DNA from: Candidatus Undinarchaeales archaeon
Lineage (GTDB): Archaea; SpSt-1190; JASMDC01
Assembly (NCBI GenBank): GCA_030753015.1
Contig: JASMDC010000002.1
Location: forward strand, 164,577-184,207
Length of the DNA stretch: 19,631 bases
Direction: 5' to 3'
Made by a program: the position numbers and the translations under genes. Numbering within the stretch: the stretch's first letter is position 1; each line of letters opens with the position of its first letter. This document shows positions 14,552 through 19,631 of the stretch, one piece after another. The notes under the pieces were generated by a model. That model saw only the letters and a list, made by a program, of their open reading frames with translations, had not been told where the DNA came from and made no database searches.

Positions 14552-15274
14552 ATGATCATCGGGTTCGACGAGAGCCATAAGGACCCCAAGAACTTCTCCA
14601 TCGACGACGAGGACAACAACGGCTTTTCCAAGCTAGCAGATCTCCTCGAGCGTAAAGGCCACAAGTTGCGCCAGTTCACTGATCCGCTGAAGGACTTGGA
14701 AGTTGACATAGTGGTCGTGGCGTTCCCCAAAGAAAAGATATTCACCGACGAGGTCGACTTTCTGGTACGGTTCGTCCAGTCCGGTGGAGGCCTGCTCATG
14801 ATGGCAGAATGGGGCGGCATCTTCGACAACGCCAAGAACCTCAACGTCCTCGCACGCAAGTTCGGGCTGACATTCAACGAGGACCGGGTGTGTGATGCTG
14901 ACAACATCCAGCCCACCAAGGCAGGAAGGAAGCGTGCCCACAACATCCGCATCACCGGGCTCAACCGCAACTACCCCATCGTGAATCAGGTCCAGTACTT
15001 CGTCATAACCTCCGGATGCTCGATCAATCCCACATACAAGAACCAGATCGTGGCCTGGGGCGGACCGCGAAGCTGGAAGGACGTGGACGGTGATTCGGAG
15101 TATGACGTCGGGGAGCAGTTCGGCTACATCCCCGTGATGGTGGCGGCCCAGTACGGTAGTGGTCGCGTCCTCGCTCTCGGTGATGGCTCCGTGCTCGCCA
15201 ACGAGTTATTTGCGGACCCCAACCACCAGCAGCTCGCTCTTAACATGTTCAGCTGGCTGGGCAGCGAGATCTGA
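14552..15274 (+). CDS. GIFT/DUF4350-like protein (class I glutamine-amidotransferase-like fold)
   Basis: The product is 240 aa. The N-terminus FDESHKD, the VDIVVVAFPKEK strand (51-62), the FVQSGGGLLMMAEWG stretch (74-88) and the C-terminal GSGRVLALGDGSVLANELF (202-220) follow the layout of GIFT/DUF4350-type domains, found in IFT52, GldG and related proteins. These have a flavodoxin- or amidotransferase-like fold that usually lacks the catalytic triad. Here the nucleophile-elbow Cys is missing after GGG, so binding rather than catalysis is likely. There is no signal peptide or membrane anchor, unlike many GldG-type relatives. The leaderless TATA spacing fixes the ATG. It is followed after 8 nt by a TfoX-domain gene. 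The family call is by pattern memory. Confidence 0.6.
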   Translation: MIIGFDESHKDPKNFSIDDEDNNGFSKLADLLERKGHKLRQFTDPLKDLEVDIVVVAFPKEKIFTDEVDFLVRFVQSGGGLLMMAEWGGIFDNAKNLNVLARKFGLTFNEDRVCDADNIQPTKAGRKRAHNIRITGLNRNYPIVNQVQYFVITSGCSINPTYKNQIVAWGGPRSWKDVDGDSEYDVGEQFGYIPVMVAAQYGSGRVLALGDGSVLANELFADPNHQQLALNMFSWLGSEI

Positions 15275-15282
15275 TCCGCACC

Positions 15283-15651
15283 ATGGCGTGGAGGAAGCCC
15301 AATCCAGAGCTCATCGACCTGCTCGCCAGTACTATCGAGGGGATCGAGTGCGAGTTGCGCCCCATGTTCGGGTGCCCTGCATATTTCACGAACGGCTACC
15401 TGTTCACCGGTGTCCATCAGGACATCATCATGCTCCGGCTCCCCGTCGAGCTGCGGGCAGAGATGACCCGGGACCATGACGAGGTCATCCCCTTCGAGCC
15501 CATGATGGGGCGGATAATGAAGGCATATGTCGTGCTCCCCGAGACGGTCGTCAACGATCCGGGAGAGCTGCGGAAGTGGCTTGAACACTCGCACGCGCAC
15601 ACCATGGCACTACCGCCAAAGCCACCGAAGAAGCGAAAGGCTCGTCGTTAG
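15283..15651 (+). CDS. TfoX N-terminal domain protein
   Basis: The 122-aa product is a stand-alone TfoX_N domain, with RPMFGCPAYFTNGYLFTGV (26-44), a long strand DIIMLRLP, and MMGRIMKAYVVLPE (74-87) before a C-terminal helix. The last 14 residues are Lys/Arg/Pro-rich and may bind nucleic acid. In gamma-proteobacteria TfoX/Sxy controls competence, but many stand-alone TfoX_N proteins in other lineages have no known role. No competence genes are seen here. It lies 8 nt after the GIFT-like gene and overlaps the convergent phosphorylase gene by four bases (TTAG holds both stops). Confidence 0.85.
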   Translation: MAWRKPNPELIDLLASTIEGIECELRPMFGCPAYFTNGYLFTGVHQDIIMLRLPVELRAEMTRDHDEVIPFEPMMGRIMKAYVVLPETVVNDPGELRKWLEHSHAHTMALPPKPPKKRKARR

Positions 15652-16349
15652 CCTCGCGCTAGTGCCTCGAGCGACATGACCACGGCCTTGCGGAGGGCCA
15701 CGTCGAACTCTTCGGGTCGGTCCAATCGCTCCTTGAGCCGGCCCTCGGGAAGGTTGCCGTCGACCACCAGCAGTGCACCGCTCTCCAGGCCGCGCAACCG
15801 GGCCACCACGAAGAGTGATGAGCATTCCATCTCCACGGCCACGGAGGTGTCGTACCACTTCGCCAGCTCCTCCTCCGAGAGGTAGAACTTGTCCGTGGTC
15901 CACACGAGCCCTCCGTGACAGGGTACATGCGCTGGCCGGTTGTTCCACAGAGCTTTCACGAGCTCATGGCCGGGCACTGCCGGGAAGCCCTGATCCACGT
16001 ACCGGTCGCTGGTCCCCTCGTCCCTGATGGCCCCGGACGGGATGATGATGTCGCCCATGGCGATTCCCCGTTTCATGGCACCGCATGTCCCAAGACGGAT
16101 GATGCGCTTCGCACCGGCGTTAGCCAGCTCCTCGACGGCAAGGGCCGTGGATGGTGCTCCGATACCGGTGGAGCACACACAGATGTCCGCACCCCAGTAG
16201 GTCCCCGCCACGATCTCGAACTCGCGGTTGGACGCTAGCTTCCGGGGCTCCCGGAGAGTCTCCTCGAAGAGGGCCACACGCTTGGGATCGCCGGTGATGA
16301 CCACGTTGGGCGGGACGGTCTCGACCTTGAGATGGGGCTGGACGGGCAT
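15648..16349 (-). CDS. udp: Uridine phosphorylase-type nucleoside phosphorylase
   Basis: The 233-aa product matches the PNP/UDP phosphorylase family 1 and is near E. coli Udp in length (253). Seen are GDPKR (20-24, phosphate binding), STGIGAPSTA (60-69), RLGTCGAMK (85-93, phosphate/ribose loop) and VEMECSSLF (172-180, the EME ribose-binding motif). The enzyme would cleave a nucleoside with phosphate to base and ribose-1-phosphate, a step in archaeal nucleoside salvage. Uridine is the likely substrate from overall similarity, but purine nucleosides are not excluded. The ATG at 16349 lies about 28 bp from a minus-strand TATA box and has GGTGG upstream; a GTG at 16361 would be too close to the TATA box. 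Confidence 0.85.
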   Translation of the reverse strand: MPVQPHLKVETVPPNVVITGDPKRVALFEETLREPRKLASNREFEIVAGTYWGADICVCSTGIGAPSTALAVEELANAGAKRIIRLGTCGAMKRGIAMGDIIIPSGAIRDEGTSDRYVDQGFPAVPGHELVKALWNNRPAHVPCHGGLVWTTDKFYLSEEELAKWYDTSVAVEMECSSLFVVARLRGLESGALLVVDGNLPEGRLKERLDRPEEFDVALRKAVVMSLEALARG

Positions 16350-16372
16350 CGAACCACCCACCGCGGTTAGGA

Positions 16373-16382
16373 CTTTTATATC
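16373..16382 (-). promoter_or_regulatory. TATA box for the nucleoside phosphorylase gene
   Basis: The minus-strand GATATAAAAG is centred about 28 bp before the ATG at 16349. It lies between this gene and the stop of the YkgJ-like gene, so the phosphorylase is probably transcribed separately. Confidence 0.6.
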
Positions 16383-16406
16383 TGCCGCACCCTTAACACC
16401 CTCGGC

Positions 16407-17090
16407 TCAGCTCTCGTCGGACGTCCCGCTCTCGTCGAGGGCCTTGTCCGCTTCCTCGACGGCCTGTTCGGCTGCTTTCTTGGCCTCGTCAGCGGCCTCT
16501 TTCGCCTCTTCGGCCTTCTCTTTCGCCACCGTGGCCCCGCGCTCGGCCACCTCGGTGAACATCGTGCGCATCTTCTCCTTCTCGTCGGACGTCATGGCGT
16601 CCATGGCGATGCGCGACTGCTCCTCAAAGAATCCCATGAGGACCGCCTGGATGACAGGGAGCACCGAGCCCGAGAAGGTCCGGGCCTCATGCTCCGCCTG
16701 CGCTCGTCCACGCATCTCATCCAGCTGAGCGGCCGTCATCTCCTCGGCGCCCAGGCCTGGACACTCGCGGTCCATGATATAGTAGGCCGTACCGGACCAT
16801 CCGAGGGGGAACGCCTCGCAGTTCAAGGGGCGAGCATGGGCGACGGTGCATGCGTTGCCCTCACGATGGAGCAGAGGGCAGACCCCGTCCTCCCCTCGCT
16901 TGATGGTGATGCGCGGCATGGTGCCGCCTACCAGTTCGTACTGCAGGTGCGGGAATATCAGCATAAGGGTGTTGTCGCGACCCCATCGTTCGAGATCCTG
17001 AAGGGTGATGACGATCTCCCGACGGCAGCACTGCTCGGCCCGGGAACAGTCCTTGAGGCAGCCGAACCGGAACTTTGGCGCGTCACTCAT
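16407..17090 (-). CDS. YkgJ-like CxxxC/CC metal-cluster protein with coiled-coil tail
   Basis: The 227-aa product has the YkgJ/UPF0153 cysteine pattern: C11-x3-C15, C21-C22, C71, C81 and C91 in the context RPLNCEAFP, plus C110. These proteins are annotated as zinc- or iron-cluster-binding; their reaction is unknown. The C-terminal 45 residues (about 180-220) are a highly repetitive Ala/Glu/Lys coiled coil (EKAEEAKEAADEAKKAAEQA), which standard YkgJ proteins lack. The ATG at 17090 was preferred to a GTG at 17111 because GGAGG lies nine bases upstream. It overlaps the 3' end of the AMMECR1 gene by eight bases, so the two form one transcription unit. Confidence 0.8.
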   Translation of the reverse strand: MSDAPKFRFGCLKDCSRAEQCCRREIVITLQDLERWGRDNTLMLIFPHLQYELVGGTMPRITIKRGEDGVCPLLHREGNACTVAHARPLNCEAFPLGWSGTAYYIMDRECPGLGAEEMTAAQLDEMRGRAQAEHEARTFSGSVLPVIQAVLMGFFEEQSRIAMDAMTSDEKEKMRTMFTEVAERGATVAKEKAEEAKEAADEAKKAAEQAVEEADKALDESGTSDES

Positions 17091-17709
17091 CGTCTCGACC
17101 CTCCCGTCCACACGTTACGCCCTCCTTGACGACGACCTCGCCTCGGGGAGATGTCTCGCTGAAGACCTGGGCCTGGAACCGCTGGAGCTGGGCCCGGGGC
17201 TCAAGCCATATATCGGCGGTCAACCCAGCTTTGAGGCATGTGTGCTCGAGGAAGGTATTGACGTCCCAGCCCAGTTCCACGGGTACTTGGGGCAGGAGCA
17301 GCCCCGAGAACATGCCAAACTTGATGATGAGCCCGTCACGACCGATGACCACCTCTTTCTCCCGGTCCTTGGGATCCTTGGTCTCGATGCTCTCGGGTGG
17401 CGTCAGAGCCGACACCTCGACGACTATCCGGTCCATCTCAGCGAGCCTGACCGGTGGGAACCGCGGGTCCCGGGTTCCGGCCGAGATGGCGGCCTCAGCT
17501 ACCGCCTCGTCGAGGGGCAGGATCGGCAGTGGGAATCCGATGCAACCCCGCAGCTCGTCGTCGGGGTGGGTGTGGAGGGTGACAAATACACCCCGGTTCC
17601 CCTTGAAGCGCTCTGGGAGGGAGGGCACATCCACCTCACCCCCAAGCTGGGATTCGAGGACCGCTCGAGCCGTTCGTACAAGGAGCTTCCCGTCGTCAAG
17701 AGATAGCAT
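17083..17709 (-). CDS. AMMECR1-domain protein
   Basis: The 208-aa product is the usual archaeal AMMECR1 length. The diagnostic LRGCIGFP is at 53-60 and DPRFPPV at 81-87, followed by VEVSALTPPE (97-106), GLIIKFGMFSGLLLPQVPVE and a terminal helix. Archaeal homologues such as PH0010 have a known fold but no proven activity. In many genomes AMMECR1 is linked to Memo and a radical SAM protein; here the partner is the YkgJ-like gene. The ATG at 17709 is about 25 bp from the shared TATA box. Longer starts (17742 or 17754) would overlap that promoter and are rejected. Confidence 0.9.
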   Translation of the reverse strand: MLSLDDGKLLVRTARAVLESQLGGEVDVPSLPERFKGNRGVFVTLHTHPDDELRGCIGFPLPILPLDEAVAEAAISAGTRDPRFPPVRLAEMDRIVVEVSALTPPESIETKDPKDREKEVVIGRDGLIIKFGMFSGLLLPQVPVELGWDVNTFLEHTCLKAGLTADIWLEPRAQLQRFQAQVFSETSPRGEVVVKEGVTCGREGRDDE

Positions 17710-17728
17710 GTTCGTGGCACATCCTCCA

Positions 17729-17740
17729 AGTTTTTTAAGC
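17729..17740. promoter_or_regulatory. Shared divergent TATA between AMMECR1 and nnr
   Basis: A single T/A run, AGTTTTTTAAGC, lies between the two genes. On the minus strand GCTTAAAAAAC is centred about 25 bp from the AMMECR1 ATG, and on the plus strand about 29 bp from the nnr ATG. No second box exists in the 53-bp gap. Confidence 0.5.
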
Positions 17741-17762
17741 ATTGGTCGGGTCATGGTACCCC

Positions 17763-19205
17763 ATGGACCCGGGGGACACTATCACCGCCCGTAAGATGCG
17801 GGGGCTCGAGCTCACATCGGCATGGCTCGGCGAGGGTGGCGAGGTGCTCATGGAACGGGCCGGCATCGGTGCCGCTGACCTTATCCGGGCAAGCTACCCG
17901 GACCTCGATCCCGGCAAGCTCGCGGTTGTGTGCGGACGAGGGAACAATGGTGGCGACGGGTACGTAATCGCCCGCTGCATTCCGGGAAGCTCTGTTTTCA
18001 CCATAGGCGAGCCCACGACACCCGCGTCGCGCCTGAATCACGAACTGTTAGAAAATCCGACTACTCTGGTCCCACCCGTGCCCGACCTCTCTGGATTCGA
18101 CGTGGTCGTGGACGCGGTGTTCGGCACGGGCATCCGAGGTGAGGTGCGGTCGCCCGCAAGAGAGCTCCTTGAGGCGATCAATGCATCGGGTGCCGATGTT
18201 GTGGCGGTCGACGTCCCCTCAGGCGTGAACCCGGACACGGGGAAACACGGCGAGGTCTACGTGCATGCAGGCCGGACCATCACCTTCCACAAGCGGAAGA
18301 AGGGCATGGCCGGGGATGTCCACGTCCACCCGATATTCTCACCAGAGACGCTGGTCACCTGCGGACCGGGGGACGTGTACGCGCTCCCGGTACGTGCTAG
18401 GGACGCGCACAAGGGCGACGGAGGGTCCGTGCTTGTCGTGGGCGGTTCCGAGGACTATGCCGGTGCTCCTGCCCTGGCCGGTCTCGCTGCCCTGCGTGCG
18501 GGTGCCGACCTCGTGTACGTGGCCGCACCGGAGCGTGTCGCCTGGGCGATCAATGCTCTGACGCCCGACCTCATCACTGCAAAGGGACTAGACGAGGGAC
18601 GCCTGAAACGCCTGGCATCACGGGTCGATGTCATCCTCGCTGGACCTGGTCTGACAGGTGAGGAGGCCGCTGACGCGATGGACATCATCCTCACATCGAC
18701 CGACCAGACGCTGGTTCTTGACGCCTCGGCACTGGACCATGTAGCGGGCCGCGAGGGAGTGCTCGGGGAGCGCGATGTCGTGCTAACACCCCATCGTGGT
18801 GAGTTCAAGCGGCTCGCGGGCACACGGGCCGATGAGAGATCAGTAGCGTCCTTTTCGGAGCATACCGGCGCGTGCGTGCTGCTCAAGGGACCGGAGGACC
18901 TAATCGTGCACGGTGAGCAGGTGAAGCACAACCGGACGGGGAACCCGGGCATGACCGTCGGTGGGACGGGGGATGTACTTGCCGGGGTGACTGCAGCATA
19001 CCTCGCCCTATGCGGGAATCCGTTCGATGCAGCGTGCGCGGCCGCGTTCACCGTCGGCTCGGCCGGCGACAGTGCCTATGAACAAAGAGGGGACGGACTG
19101 GTCGCTAGTGACCTGCTAGCCATGATTCCCTATGTGATACAGGAATGCCGTCAAGTACCCCCCATTAGAATAGGGGGCTTGCAGCTAGACAGAGGTTCAG
19201 CATGA
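17763..19205 (+). CDS. nnr: Bifunctional NAD(P)HX epimerase/dehydratase
   Basis: The 480-aa product repairs hydrated NAD(P)H. The N-terminal YjeF_N epimerase half (about 5-205) has CGRGNNGGDGYV (57-68), the VDAVFGTG strand (116-123) and VDVPSGVN (149-156). The C-terminal ADP/ATP-dependent dehydratase half (about 215-460) has GGSVLVVGGS (220-229), LTPHRGEF (341-348) and GNPGMTVGGTGDVLAG (393-408) with catalytic D404. Both halves appear intact. The normal family ending is near IPYVIQE (455-461). The last 17 residues, including the stop, come from the right end of the inserted IS element and are foreign. The ATG at 17763 fits the leaderless spacing from the shared TATA box. Confidence 0.95.
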   Translation: MDPGDTITARKMRGLELTSAWLGEGGEVLMERAGIGAADLIRASYPDLDPGKLAVVCGRGNNGGDGYVIARCIPGSSVFTIGEPTTPASRLNHELLENPTTLVPPVPDLSGFDVVVDAVFGTGIRGEVRSPARELLEAINASGADVVAVDVPSGVNPDTGKHGEVYVHAGRTITFHKRKKGMAGDVHVHPIFSPETLVTCGPGDVYALPVRARDAHKGDGGSVLVVGGSEDYAGAPALAGLAALRAGADLVYVAAPERVAWAINALTPDLITAKGLDEGRLKRLASRVDVILAGPGLTGEEAADAMDIILTSTDQTLVLDASALDHVAGREGVLGERDVVLTPHRGEFKRLAGTRADERSVASFSEHTGACVLLKGPEDLIVHGEQVKHNRTGNPGMTVGGTGDVLAGVTAAYLALCGNPFDAACAAAFTVGSAGDSAYEQRGDGLVASDLLAMIPYVIQECRQVPPIRIGGLQLDRGSA

Positions 19206-19290
19206 TGCGAAACCAAGCCTGCCGCGATGGGCACCTTGACAGTAGCCCGTGCAGCGATGTTGATTGCTGCGATGTGGTCTGCTGAGCCAG
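19151..19290 (-). ncRNA. Probable omega RNA scaffold at the tnpB 3' end
   Basis: In IS200/IS605 elements the omega RNA is transcribed with tnpB and covers its 3' end and the right end of the element, with the guide taken from the flank. Here the right-end hairpin (19152-19181) is on the expected side, and the first flanking bases on the minus strand (below 19151) are nnr sequence. The 5' limit given is nominal; only the 3' hairpin is directly seen. Confidence 0.4.
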
Positions 19291-19631
19291 CGAACCCGCA
19301 GGTCACGCACTCGAACCAAGCCCGGAACGGTCTGTTCTCCCTGCACACGCAACCGCAGATGGGACACTCCTGCGATGTGTACTCGGGGTTGACCGCTTGA
19401 ACGGGAACCCCACTGAGCTTGGCCTTGTACTCGAGGAAGAAGCGGAGCTGGTGGAATGCCCAACTCTCATGGCGGCGACGCTGCGCCTTCCGAACCGTTG
19501 TCCTGCCGCGAATGCCTCCGAGGTCTTCGAGGGCGATGGCGCGACGAGTGTCCTTGGCTTTCGCCACCAGACGCTTCGAGATGATATGATTAGTATTGCG
19601 ACGGAAACGATTCTCCCTGCCGGAGAGCTTC
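19151..19631 (-). mobile_element. IS200/IS605-type element, right end and tnpB portion (continues beyond window)
   Basis: The element enters nnr at its 3' end. Its right end carries an imperfect hairpin at 19152-19181: CAAG/CTTG arms, a TA bulge, and a CCCCC/GGGGG stem with a short A/T loop, as expected for subterminal structures of IS200/IS605 ends. The outer boundary lies near 19151. The left end and any tnpA are outside the window, so autonomy is unknown. Confidence 0.75.
19151..19631 (-). CDS. tnpB: TnpB RNA-guided nuclease, C-terminal part (5' end outside window)
   Basis: The reading frame is open to the window edge, giving about 159 residues of a protein normally near 400. The visible part has IALEDLGGIRG (RuvC II, catalytic Glu), the zinc finger CPICG-C...CVTCGF, and ADHIAAINIAAR (RuvC III, catalytic Asp), so no inactivating change is seen. 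TnpB proteins use an omega RNA derived from the element's right end to cut DNA matching the adjacent guide. The GTG at 19567 is internal. The stop TGA is at 19153-19151, at the tip of the right-end hairpin, so the coding 3' end and the omega-RNA scaffold overlap. Confidence 0.92.
   Translation of the reverse strand, partial: KLSGRENRFRRNTNHIISKRLVAKAKDTRRAIALEDLGGIRGRTTVRKAQRRRHESWAFHQLRFFLEYKAKLSGVPVQAVNPEYTSQECPICGCVCRENRPFRAWFECVTCGFAGSADHIAAINIAARATVKVPIAAGLVSHHAEPLSSCKPPILMGGT

Noticed and set aside
19155-19205. nnr as a pseudogene because an IS interrupts it
   Set aside because: Both catalytic domains are complete and only the extreme C-terminal tail is replaced, so the enzyme is probably functional.
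1-19631. tRNA, rRNA or CRISPR array
   Set aside because: Gaps between genes are too short or lack cloverleaf or direct-repeat patterns; none could be supported by reading.

Overview
The window looks like a GC-rich archaeal chromosome segment, most likely from a euryarchaeon in or near Thermoplasmatota; the phylum is inferred, not shown. Archaeal signs seen directly are an Alba chromatin protein, a CDP-alcohol phosphatidyltransferase of the archaetidylinositol-phosphate synthase type, archaeal TATA boxes (TTTATA/TTATAAG-like), and several start codons only about 25-28 nt downstream of the TATA centre, which implies leaderless or nearly leaderless mRNAs. There are no rRNA or tRNA genes and no CRISPR array, and no gene-free stretch longer than 300 bases. 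Genes are packed tightly, with several 1-8 nt overlaps.

Left part (1-6.9 kb): the 3' end of a radical SAM gene (+) meets a secreted gluzincin metallopeptidase (-) at a shared CTAG. The peptidase has a duplicated N-terminal domain and is translationally coupled to a small double zinc-ribbon protein. A short divergent promoter separates that pair from an M28 zinc aminopeptidase (+). Then come Alba, an RNase D-type exonuclease with two HRDC-like regions, and a cutA-methyltransferase pair overlapping by ATGA.

Middle (6.9-12.7 kb): a SPASM-type radical SAM enzyme (-) is divergent from a small membrane protein (+), which is followed by an MscS-type mechanosensitive channel closed by a strong hairpin. 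Next is a B12-binding-type radical SAM enzyme (+), convergent with a two-gene unit (-) for a 68-aa membrane or secreted peptide and a 307-aa secreted beta-rich protein.

Right part (12.9-19.6 kb): a compact operon (+) encodes a 60-aa acidic protein, the lipid synthase, a 94-aa protein of unknown family and a 168-aa membrane protein. Its TATA box sits inside an inverted repeat that may be an operator. It is followed by a separately promoted unit with a GIFT/DUF4350-like protein and a TfoX N-domain protein. On the minus strand are a uridine-phosphorylase-type enzyme and an AMMECR1-YkgJ-like pair that overlaps by 8 nt. AMMECR1 shares one T/A-rich promoter with the divergent bifunctional NAD(P)HX repair enzyme Nnr. 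An IS200/IS605-type element, with tnpB running off the window edge, has inserted at the very 3' end of nnr and supplies its stop codon.

Most of the window is housekeeping or metabolite-repair material. The parts least explained by known families are the coupled zinc-ribbon/peptidase pair, the lipid-synthase operon with its small unknown proteins, the GIFT-like/TfoX pair, and the TnpB/omega-RNA junction whose guide would read nnr.
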